DNA of 64,000 bases, taken from assembly GCF_030547075.1 (NCBI RefSeq), contig NZ_JAUOQH010000002.1, positions 338,553-402,552 on the forward strand. Direction: 5' to 3'. How positions within the stretch are numbered: position 1 is the first letter of the stretch; each line of letters opens with the position of its first letter. Under the pieces are notes generated by a model, which had not been told where the DNA came from, ran no database searches, and saw only the letters and a list, made by a program, of their open reading frames with translations. The stretch is from Alteromonas sp. 1_MG-2023. GTDB lineage: Bacteria; Pseudomonadota; Gammaproteobacteria; Enterobacterales; Alteromonadaceae. The position numbers and the translations under genes were made by a program. This document shows positions 18,244 through 25,917 of this stretch, one piece after another.

Positions 18244-18902
18244 TATGACTTCTCTTTTTCTTTGTTACTACAATAGTCATCAATGCCTTCTACGGCTTTA
18301 AGGGTGGTAAAACCACTGTAAACTCGGGTGATGATGGTAATGCCACACGCTGCCGCGAAAACATAAGCCAACACCGGAAAATACGCCGGCCATATACAAA
18401 ATGCTAAAAACAAGAGTATGGTTTCGGTGCCTTCGGTGAGCCCCTGCATATAGTAAAAACTCTTATTCTTGAACTGTGGTTTTTCGATATTGAATTTTTC
18501 TGCGGCGACGGCGAAGGCCAAAAAACTACTACCCGTTCCTACAAACGCGGCCATTAGCACTAACGCAGGTACGCCCCATTCACTAGGGTTAGCAACACCA
18601 AAAGCTAACGGTACTGCCGCGTAAAATAGAAAGTCTAAACAAATATCTAAAAAACCACCTGCACTGCTGCTACTTTGCTGAAAGCGTGCTAGTTCGCCAT
18701 CGATACCGTCGAATACTCGGTTCGCTACAATACAAATGAATGCCAATACCCACCACCCATTAATAATGGCAGGAACCGCCAGCATACCAATAACAAAACC
18801 AGCCAAGGTAACTTGATTCGGGGTAACGCAAGCTTTGCTAAGCGCCACTATCATGGGCCTTAACAGCGGCTTTATATAAGGCGTAACTTTAGCATCTAAC
18901 AT
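18243..18902 (-). CDS. ynjF: CDP-alcohol phosphatidyltransferase family protein (YnjF-like)
   Basis: The 219-residue membrane enzyme has the exact family signature DG-x2-AR-x8-G-x3-D-x3-D, seen as DGELARFQQSSSSAGG then FLDICLD (~residues 68-90). It has six predicted helices. Family members transfer a phospho-alcohol from a CDP-linked donor, as in phospholipid synthesis. In Escherichia coli ynjF lies in the same cluster as ynjBCD, and the same neighbours occur here, which supports the symbol. It overlaps ynjD by seven bases. The physiological product is unknown. Confidence 0.87.
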   Translation of the reverse strand: MLDAKVTPYIKPLLRPMIVALSKACVTPNQVTLAGFVIGMLAVPAIINGWWVLAFICIVANRVFDGIDGELARFQQSSSSAGGFLDICLDFLFYAAVPLAFGVANPSEWGVPALVLMAAFVGTGSSFLAFAVAAEKFNIEKPQFKNKSFYYMQGLTEGTETILLFLAFCIWPAYFPVLAYVFAAACGITIITRVYSGFTTLKAVEGIDDYCSNKEKEKS

Positions 18903-19531
18903 GTCTCTATCTCTATTAAGTGCCCTTGGGCAGCTTCTACGTCGTCGTTGTCGTGCGTAACTAATAAGGTAGGTAGGCCACGCACTTTAAGCTGCCCGAA
19001 TACCCAGGTTCGCATTTGAGTTTTGGTGGTAGCATCTAATTTACTAAATGGCTCATCGAGTAACACCACACTCGGTGCCGCAGCCAACGTTCGTAACAAC
19101 GCGATACGCGCCTGTTGACCGCCCGATAAGGTTTGTACCGGCCGATGTTGTAAATCGCTAAGACCCACTTCGGCTAACATTTCACTAACCCGTTGCTCGC
19201 GCTGCGCTTTATTAAGCGCACTAGAAGGCAATGCAAACGCAATATTTTGCCCAACGGTCATATGTTCAAAAAGCAAAGGATCTTGATATAGCACGCCTAC
19301 CCCACGTTTGTGAGCTGGCATGTCATTAATGCACTTATCATTGATGTATATACTTCCTGTCATAGAAAAAGGCGCAGTTAACTGCCCGGCAATCGTGTTC
19401 AATAAGGTTGATTTGCCAGAGCCGCTTGGCCCCATAATAGAAAGCACTTCCCCAGGTTTAATTACTTCATCGAGTGAAAGCAAGGTATCTGTGTATCGAA
19501 ACAAACTCACCTTATCTAGTTTCAAGGTCAT
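18896..19531 (-). CDS. ynjD: ABC transporter ATP-binding protein YnjD
   Basis: The 211-residue ATPase has Walker A MGPSGSGKSTLL (~33-44), Q-loop LYQDPLLFEH, signature LSGGQQARIALLR (~127-139), Walker B VVLLDEPFSKLD and switch His LLVTHDNDD. It is short for its class and lacks a regulatory C-terminal domain. It overlaps the permease gene by four bases (ATGA). Together with YnjC and YnjB it forms an importer of the spermidine/thiamine/iron type; the substrate is not established in E. coli either. Confidence 0.92.
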   Translation of the reverse strand: MTLKLDKVSLFRYTDTLLSLDEVIKPGEVLSIMGPSGSGKSTLLNTIAGQLTAPFSMTGSIYINDKCINDMPAHKRGVGVLYQDPLLFEHMTVGQNIAFALPSSALNKAQREQRVSEMLAEVGLSDLQHRPVQTLSGGQQARIALLRTLAAAPSVVLLDEPFSKLDATTKTQMRTWVFGQLKVRGLPTLLVTHDNDDVEAAQGHLIEIETC

Positions 19532-21411
19532 AATTTCGATTTCCTTGTTTGCAGAAGCGTATAGCGCCCCATCGGGTTAAAACAAATTGTGGGCAGCCAC
19601 CACGCCAATATAAAGCCTAATAAGGGCATTAGCGTTTGTACTATTACGTACACCGCCGTTAACCGAGCACTACTGCCCGATGCCGCTGCCACCGCCTCTG
19701 TGGTAACGGTAGCAATACGCCCGCCGGTACTTAGTAAGGTAGGCAAATACTGGCTAAAACTAATGGCAAGCCCTAACGCAAACGCCACCAGCATGGGGGC
19801 AAACAATAAGGGTAGTTTTATTTTTACAAACACCTGCCATGGCGTTTTTCCCATGCCATAAGCTACTTGAATATATCTAGGATCAAACTTTCGGTAGGCC
19901 ACCGCTAACGAGATAAACACATAGGGCAACACATACACAAGGTGGCTAATAAACAAATGAAACCACACCGCCTCGTTAAAATAAGCTAATTGAAACCACA
20001 CTAAGCCATATAAAAACGCCACGCCTGGCACTAGCAGTGGTAAAAACAAAGTAACTGAAAGCAACGCCCCTGCCCACCCGTTAAAGTAAGAAGAGGGTTT
20101 GCTTTTATGCCTGTTACCCCCGATATTGCCGCTATTCCCGTTCAAAGATTCTGCTTCTAACGCTAAGGTAGCGACTATTACCGAAAAGCCGCTCACTAAC
20201 ACAGCAAGCAACACGGTATTGTTAAAAGGTTCAGCCAGTGCAGCTAGCGTGGTTTGCCAATGCAGCAAAGTTAGCCCCTCTGGTAAAAAAGCAGGAAATT
20301 GCCAAAAGGTGGCAAAAGACCAGAGTAATGTGCTGATGATAATCGAGAGTATTAGTAGCGTATAAATGGCCACTATGGCGTAGGCGACTATAGCACTAAG
20401 AGTTTGCCCTGTATGCCGATGTCCATTTGAATAGAAGCGAGCTTGTGCATGCTTCGCTACTTTTTCACCCACTATCCATACGCTAATAGCCACTAAAGTG
20501 ACAGCGACTTGAAGCAATGCAGCGGACGATGCCTGAAAGCGCATCGACAAATCAACATGATTAAACCATTGCACTACCGCCACGGCTAACGTGGGCGGGT
20601 TATTGGGCCCTGACAGCAAGGGGATTTCCACATTAGCCGTAGCATAAGCTAACACTGCCAATAGAGGTAAACGTACTTGGGGATAAACAATGGGGAAAAT
20701 AGCTTTGAAAAACACAGTTACCGGTGAATACCCTAGGGCAGTGGCACTTTTAAAATAACCATCAAACTTACGTTTAATTTGTGGCTGCGACATCACACTT
20801 ACTGCCATTAAAAACACAAACGGCAGTTCTTTAAGTGCCAACGCGATAATAATAGATATACCGTAACTGTCGTACGGAAATGCCCACGTCGGCGGCAATA
20901 GCGTACTGGCGCCATCTACACTTATTGCGTCACTTACCCCTATACTACTTAGTATGTTACTCACATTTGTAACAATGCTCGAAAAGAAGCCTGAAGGTGA
21001 TAGCACAAACAACAGCGCAATAGCCGCAGCCGCATGGGGCAAAACTAAAAGCGGACTTAGCCAAGTTTGTATCTTATTTAAATAGGATGAATGATAAAAC
21101 ACCGCTAGAAGCAAAAAGGCACTTGCAACCGAAAGTAACGTAGCTATTAAGCCGGTGAAAAACGATAGCAACATCATTTTACCCATGCCATCTATTGCAA
21201 ATAACCGCCCAAACACATCGAATGTAAAATTATGAGCATCCAAAGCCGGAAAATAACCAAAGGCAGGTAACACCACGCCAACTAGCCCCGCCAATACCGG
21301 TAGGCTTAACAGCAAAATAAGCAACGCCCGCACGCTGAGCGTTATGCGTTGAAAAAGCGTCATATTGCGAAGCCATTGAGTTCGTGAATGCACCGATATT
21401 AGAACCGACAT
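19528..21411 (-). CDS. ynjC: ABC transporter permease YnjC, double permease domain
   Basis: The 627-residue inner-membrane protein has two fused permease halves of six or so helices each. Each half carries an EAA-like coupling loop: LGYSPVTVFFKAIFPIVYPQ near 230 and YGMGKTPWQVFVKIKLPLLF near 530. This arrangement is known from ThiP/FbpB-type two-in-one permeases and from E. coli YnjC. The start overlaps the YnjB stop by one base (TAATG), and the end overlaps ynjD. A low-complexity segment (LNGNSGNIGGNRHKSKPSS) links the halves. It likely forms the pore for the YnjB ligand. Confidence 0.9.
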   Translation of the reverse strand: MSVLISVHSRTQWLRNMTLFQRITLSVRALLILLLSLPVLAGLVGVVLPAFGYFPALDAHNFTFDVFGRLFAIDGMGKMMLLSFFTGLIATLLSVASAFLLLAVFYHSSYLNKIQTWLSPLLVLPHAAAAIALLFVLSPSGFFSSIVTNVSNILSSIGVSDAISVDGASTLLPPTWAFPYDSYGISIIIALALKELPFVFLMAVSVMSQPQIKRKFDGYFKSATALGYSPVTVFFKAIFPIVYPQVRLPLLAVLAYATANVEIPLLSGPNNPPTLAVAVVQWFNHVDLSMRFQASSAALLQVAVTLVAISVWIVGEKVAKHAQARFYSNGHRHTGQTLSAIVAYAIVAIYTLLILSIIISTLLWSFATFWQFPAFLPEGLTLLHWQTTLAALAEPFNNTVLLAVLVSGFSVIVATLALEAESLNGNSGNIGGNRHKSKPSSYFNGWAGALLSVTLFLPLLVPGVAFLYGLVWFQLAYFNEAVWFHLFISHLVYVLPYVFISLAVAYRKFDPRYIQVAYGMGKTPWQVFVKIKLPLLFAPMLVAFALGLAISFSQYLPTLLSTGGRIATVTTEAVAAASGSSARLTAVYVIVQTLMPLLGFILAWWLPTICFNPMGRYTLLQTRKSKL

Positions 21412-22823
21412 TAGAACCGTTCACCATAACGGTCAAACCACGCTTGTCGTATCGCATCTGTCCAACTGCTATGAGGTTCAGCGAAAAGTGGCAATGTCTT
21501 TTCTTTATTTAGCGCAGAATCATGGTGTGATATAGGTTTAAACAACGCTTTGTCGTGGGCAGTAAGCATGGAAAAGTCGAGTACTGAATCGTCACCCCAT
21601 ACCGCCAACTGCTGCTTTTTCGCTTGAGCCTGAGGAGATAATAAAAAATTTACCACTTGTTTAGCAGCTGCAATATTTTCGGTGTTATAGGTAATACCGA
21701 TAAAATGCACGTTCGCTAAGCTGCCATCTTCCATCGCGTAAGTGCGAATGCTTTTAGGTAAGTCAAATCGGTTTACTGCACTGGGTATTTCGGCGGCGGT
21801 AAACGAAAATGCCAATAGTAATTCGCCGGTTCCCATTAGTCGTTGAAGCTGCGAAGCTTGGCGTAACATATAATCGCCCTGTTTATACATAAGAGGGTGT
21901 AACACATCTAAGTATTCATAAAGCGCGGGGGTGATTTTCGCTAATGCAGTGTCAGTTACCGGCTTATATAACAAGTCTTGATGGTCTTGGTTTAACGCTA
22001 TCGCCGCATACTTTAAAAAGCTTATGCCCAAATAATCGTTGGGTAATGGATAGGTGAATCGACCCGGGTATTGTTTGGCGAAGGCAAGTAATTCATGAAT
22101 GTTGAGCGGAGGATTTTCTACAAACTGATTATTATAATAAAACACCATAGATGCCTTGCCCCACGGTGCTTCTTGTCCGTCGGTAGCAATACCAAAATCG
22201 GTGGTCATGGCAGGGTTTCGAGACGGATTCGTGAGGGCAAAATTAGGAATGCTATTAGCCCAGTCTTTCAATAATAAATCGTGGCGTTTCATGGCAGCAA
22301 AATTTTCGCCATTAATCCAAATTAAGTTCACACTACCTTGGTTGTTGTTACCCGCCGCTTTTTCAGCGAGTACCCGAGAAACCGCATCACTGGTATCGGC
22401 TAGTTTCACATGGTTCAAGGTAATATTATATTGGTCGCTTACTTGCTGGCCTACCCACTGAATATACCCATTCACTTGGGCACTGCCGCCCCACGCATGA
22501 AACTGCACCGTAGGCGAATCGCCTAGCTTTTGATTAGAAGCTTGTGCCTGATTTAAAGCTGGTGATTGATTTTGAGGCTGGCCTTTTAAAGGAGAATTTG
22601 TTGGAGCTTCGGCATTGTTTTGAGCATGGATGCTTGTTTCTGCAGGTTCAGATGCATAAGCCACCGTAGTAGCAAAAATAAAGGCCGATATTGCGCTTAC
22701 AATTTCTTTTGAAATAACACGTAAATTGACATGTGAATCAACACCTAGCTCAAAAGACGTACGTAGTGGCGCTAGGCAAAACAGTCTGCCTAGCGCCGCT
22801 AATAGTAAATTACTCTTGGTCAT
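21411..22823 (-). CDS. ynjB: ABC transporter substrate-binding protein YnjB
   Basis: This is a 470-residue periplasmic binding protein. The hydrophobic signal core (AISAFIFATTVAYA, ~45-58) lies unusually far from the start, after a 44-residue leader. A Gln/Asn/Pro-rich linker (~70-100) is followed by the binding fold (QFHAWGGSAQVNGYIQWVG, NLIWINGENFAAMK, PWGKASMVFYYNN). The WGG and INGENF segments match YnjB/thiamine-binding-like proteins. The start overlaps the DUF547 gene by 14 bases. A perfect 10-bp stem-loop lies within codons 9-19. No alternative in-frame ATG, GTG or TTG exists before the signal core. Confidence 0.87.
   Translation of the reverse strand: MTKSNLLLAALGRLFCLAPLRTSFELGVDSHVNLRVISKEIVSAISAFIFATTVAYASEPAETSIHAQNNAEAPTNSPLKGQPQNQSPALNQAQASNQKLGDSPTVQFHAWGGSAQVNGYIQWVGQQVSDQYNITLNHVKLADTSDAVSRVLAEKAAGNNNQGSVNLIWINGENFAAMKRHDLLLKDWANSIPNFALTNPSRNPAMTTDFGIATDGQEAPWGKASMVFYYNNQFVENPPLNIHELLAFAKQYPGRFTYPLPNDYLGISFLKYAAIALNQDHQDLLYKPVTDTALAKITPALYEYLDVLHPLMYKQGDYMLRQASQLQRLMGTGELLLAFSFTAAEIPSAVNRFDLPKSIRTYAMEDGSLANVHFIGITYNTENIAAAKQVVNFLLSPQAQAKKQQLAVWGDDSVLDFSMLTAHDKALFKPISHHDSALNKEKTLPLFAEPHSSWTDAIRQAWFDRYGERF
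22768..22797. repeat. Perfect 10-bp stem-loop inside the 5' end of ynjB
   Basis: GGCGCTAGGC at 22768-22777 and GCCTAGCGCC at 22788-22797 are exact inverted copies separated by a 10-base loop. In the ynjB mRNA this GC-rich hairpin sits 26-55 bases after the start codon, just past the DUF547 stop. There is no T-run, so it is not a standard terminator. It could be a stability or attenuation element setting importer levels relative to the upstream genes. Confidence 0.7.
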
Positions 22824-23727
22824 TCAACGCCCAGTTGTAATCCAAAAACTCAATGTCGATATTCCCTGACATAATCGCTTTTATGTCACTGTCATCAAGT
22901 GGCGAACCATCTTTGAATAAAAGCGCATCATCATGCTGAGCTATAAATCCAGCTAAGCTTGCTGAATCACGCCATTTCATTTCAAAGTCTTCTTTATACC
23001 AACTGAAAATTTTCGAAATGTGTAGGGTATTCCCATCATAATAGTTGCGGCTATTGTCAGATAAAAAACGAACGGTTTGTTGTTCTAATTGTTCATCTAA
23101 CTTATCGCCCACATAGGCTTCTTCACGTAATGCAGGGCAACCAATACTGGCGCAGTTTACCGCAAAGTGAATACGAGGTTCATTATACACACCCTTTTCA
23201 CGAATAAGTCCGTGTTCTATATCATCAAGGCTACGCTTTTCACCTAACAGTGGTGCAAAAGCTTGCTTCCACGGTGATGAAAAGAAACCACCAATGTCAC
23301 GAATAGAGGTTAAGTCTGGGTAACGGGTTAATATTAAATCGATGGTATACGCATTGTATGCGTTAATTAAAAACGCTAACTGCGTGTTTTTATCCCACTG
23401 TTCAAACGTATCTTTCGACACTGCCGATAGGCTTTTTAGATAAGCATTAAGTTCAGTTTGCGACGATTTAAAGCCCGCATAGTTAACCTGTGTGCTCGTG
23501 CCTTTAATTTCCACTCCATCACCACTGGTAACAGGATTAATAGGCACAACATATTTAGCTAGCATTACTGAATATGCTTCATGTAGAGAAGCTTCAGCGT
23601 GAGCTACCACTGGCATAGCCAGTAGTAACACCCCCATTGCCGATGAAACTAACCTTGACGCTAGCTTTGACACCCGCTTTGAAATTGCACCCGATTTTTT
23701 TAGCGTTATCGTATTCATAGAAAACAT
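22810..23727 (-). CDS. Periplasmic DUF547 protein
   Basis: With the ATG at 23727 (GAG ribosome site upstream) the product has 305 residues. A long signal region (~residues 20-45; SSAMGVLLLAMPVVAHAEAS) is followed by the DUF547 domain with its typical motifs: AFLINAYNAYTIDLIL (~125-140), DDIEHGLIREKG and PRIHFAVNCASIGCPAL (~180-196). The paired Cys of NCASIGCP and conserved His are invariant in the family, whose chemistry is unknown. It begins 16 bases after the flavoprotein stop and overlaps ynjB by 14 bases. Earlier in-frame starts fall inside the upstream gene. Confidence 0.87.
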   Translation of the reverse strand: MFSMNTITLKKSGAISKRVSKLASRLVSSAMGVLLLAMPVVAHAEASLHEAYSVMLAKYVVPINPVTSGDGVEIKGTSTQVNYAGFKSSQTELNAYLKSLSAVSKDTFEQWDKNTQLAFLINAYNAYTIDLILTRYPDLTSIRDIGGFFSSPWKQAFAPLLGEKRSLDDIEHGLIREKGVYNEPRIHFAVNCASIGCPALREEAYVGDKLDEQLEQQTVRFLSDNSRNYYDGNTLHISKIFSWYKEDFEMKWRDSASLAGFIAQHDDALLFKDGSPLDDSDIKAIMSGNIDIEFLDYNWALNDQE

Positions 23728-23743
23728 AATATTTACTCGCTTA

Positions 23744-25897
23744 TTAACCACGACGCCACGTGTGGAATTTTTCCACATAGCTTAGTAATTTTTCTGGTGT
23801 GTTCGCTCGTTTCCATGTGCCAGCAGCATTTTTGGCACCCTCGGCCCACGTTGGGTAAGCGTGAATAGTGCCAAGTAATTTGTTAAGGCCCAAATCGTGT
23901 TTCATGGCTAATACAAATTCTGCTAATAAATCGCCAGCATGTTCAGAAACAATGGTTACCCCTAAAATTTTGTCTTTTCCCGGCGGAGTAAGTACTTTAA
24001 TGAAACCTTTAATTGCGCTTTCAGCAATGGCTCTATCAAGTTCTTCAAACTCGTAGCGAGTTACTTCAACGTCAATACCCTGCTCTGCTGCATCATTTTC
24101 ATTAAGGCCAACTCGTGCCACTTCAGGGTCGATAAAGGTCGTCCATGGAATAACACGGTAATCCACTTTGAATTTTTTGAAGGTACCAAATAAGGCATTC
24201 ACTGCGGCATACCACGCATGGTGTGCAGCAACGTGAGTAAACTGATACGGCCCTACTACATCGCCCGCCGCAAAGATGTTTGGCATCAAGGTTTGTAGGT
24301 ATTCATCGGTTTCGATGGTGCGATCAAACTGAATACCTAACTCTTCTAAGCCAAAGCCGTTAAGACGTGCTTTACGCCCTACCGCCACTATGACTTCATC
24401 GTATTCAATAGCGCTTTCATTGCCATCTTTGGCGACTACAAGGGTTTTAACGCCATCTTTATTTTCAAAACGAAGGGCATCGTGACTGGTTAACACGTTC
24501 ACGCCACTATCGCGAAGTACGGTTTCTGAAAATTCAGCGACTTCTTTGTCTTCTCGGCCCATAAGGTGCGGTGCACGCTCAACTTGGGTTACTTCACTGC
24601 CCAAACGTGCGAAGGCTTGTGCTAGTTCACACCCAATTGGGCCGCCACCTAATACAATCATGCGCTTAGGAGTTTCATCTAATTCAGCAAAACGGCTCCA
24701 TAAAGTATCAGATGTTACATAACCACTCTCTTCAATGCCTGGCAAGGGTGGTACAAATGGGCTTGCACCTGTCGCCACGACAATACTTTTGGTCGTTAAG
24801 GTTTGCATACCGCCGTCGTTTTGCTTTATTTCCACAGTCCAAGGGTCGATAATTTTTGCGTAGCCTTTCACTACATCTACACCCAAACCTGTGTAGCGTT
24901 CTACACTGTCGACCGGCGCAATAGTCGCAATAACATTATGTACACGCTGCATCACCGTTTTGAATGACATAGTAGGTTCAACGTTGTGCAAGCCGTAGTT
25001 TTCAGCGTTACGCATCTGGTTGGCTACTTTGGCCGTTTTGATGAGGGCTTTACTTGGCACGCAACCATAGTTCAAACAGTCACCGCCCATTTCACCGGCT
25101 TCCACTAGCGTTACTTTCGCTTTTACCGCTGCGGCAATATAACTGGTGACTAAGCCACCCGCGCCCGCACCAATAACAATAAGGTTCCTGTCGAATTTAG
25201 CAGGCTTTTTATAGCCTTTGTAAACGCGGCGGCGTTCAACAAACGCCACAATAGCCTTGGCAATCCACGGGAATATACCGAGTAATACAAACGATAAAAT
25301 AAGCCCTGGCGATACAATGCCCGACAAGCTGTCTATTTGCGCAAGCTGTGTACCAGCATTTACGTAAACTACAGTACCCGCCAACATGCCTACTTGGCTT
25401 ACCCAGTAGAATGTCCATGTTTTAATTGATGTTAAGCCCATCAGTAGATTAATTAAGAAGAACGGAAATACGGGCACTAAGCGCAATGTGAACAAGTAGA
25501 ACGCACCTTGTTTTTCAACGCCTTCATCAATCTTTTTAAGCTTTTCGCCAAAACGCTTTCTTACCGTATCGCGCAGAATAAAGCGTGCCACTAAGAAGGC
25601 TACGGTAGCCCCTACGCTAGAAGCAAAAGATACAATAATAAAGCCTTGCACCAGCCCAAATAACGCACCTGCGGCTAAGGTAAGAATGGCCGCACCAGGC
25701 AACGACAAGGCCGTTACTGCCACATAAATTGCGAAGAAAACACCGATACTCACAAGTGGGTTTTCTTCAATTTGTTGTGTGAAGGTATCTAACGACCCTT
25801 TCAACCCTTCAAGGGTAAGATAGGTATTTAAATCAAAGTAAAAAAAGCCAATGACGGCAGCCACCAATACGGCGACAAGTGCAATTTTCTTGAACAT
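23744..25897 (-). CDS. Membrane VTT domain fused to a flavoprotein disulfide reductase
   Basis: The 717-residue fusion has an N-terminal TVP38/TMEM64 (SNARE-associated, VTT) domain with 5-6 helices (~1-225; VAFLVARFILRDTVRKRFGEKL, LRLVPVFPFFLINLLMG). The C-terminal part is a class I pyridine nucleotide-disulfide oxidoreductase (~235-700) with an FAD site IGAGAGGLVTSYIAA and a redox pair in GGDCLNYGCVPSKAL. It also has an NAD(P)H site VLGGGPIGCELAQAF, FAAGDVVGPYQFTHVA and a dimerisation domain ending in HAYPTWAEG. It resembles mercuric-reductase-like enzymes but lacks the C-terminal vicinal Cys pair of MerA, so Hg(II) reduction is doubtful. It is the second gene of the ynj operon, 20 bases after the receptor start-side neighbour. 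Confidence 0.9.
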   Translation of the reverse strand: MFKKIALVAVLVAAVIGFFYFDLNTYLTLEGLKGSLDTFTQQIEENPLVSIGVFFAIYVAVTALSLPGAAILTLAAGALFGLVQGFIIVSFASSVGATVAFLVARFILRDTVRKRFGEKLKKIDEGVEKQGAFYLFTLRLVPVFPFFLINLLMGLTSIKTWTFYWVSQVGMLAGTVVYVNAGTQLAQIDSLSGIVSPGLILSFVLLGIFPWIAKAIVAFVERRRVYKGYKKPAKFDRNLIVIGAGAGGLVTSYIAAAVKAKVTLVEAGEMGGDCLNYGCVPSKALIKTAKVANQMRNAENYGLHNVEPTMSFKTVMQRVHNVIATIAPVDSVERYTGLGVDVVKGYAKIIDPWTVEIKQNDGGMQTLTTKSIVVATGASPFVPPLPGIEESGYVTSDTLWSRFAELDETPKRMIVLGGGPIGCELAQAFARLGSEVTQVERAPHLMGREDKEVAEFSETVLRDSGVNVLTSHDALRFENKDGVKTLVVAKDGNESAIEYDEVIVAVGRKARLNGFGLEELGIQFDRTIETDEYLQTLMPNIFAAGDVVGPYQFTHVAAHHAWYAAVNALFGTFKKFKVDYRVIPWTTFIDPEVARVGLNENDAAEQGIDVEVTRYEFEELDRAIAESAIKGFIKVLTPPGKDKILGVTIVSEHAGDLLAEFVLAMKHDLGLNKLLGTIHAYPTWAEGAKNAAGTWKRANTPEKLLSYVEKFHTWRRG

Positions 25898-25917
25898 GTT
25901 TTATTCCTTAATTGCGC

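Noticed and set aside
23744..25897. Call as mercuric reductase
   Set aside because: The C-terminal vicinal Cys pair and N-terminal heavy-metal domain of MerA are absent; a VTT membrane domain is present instead.
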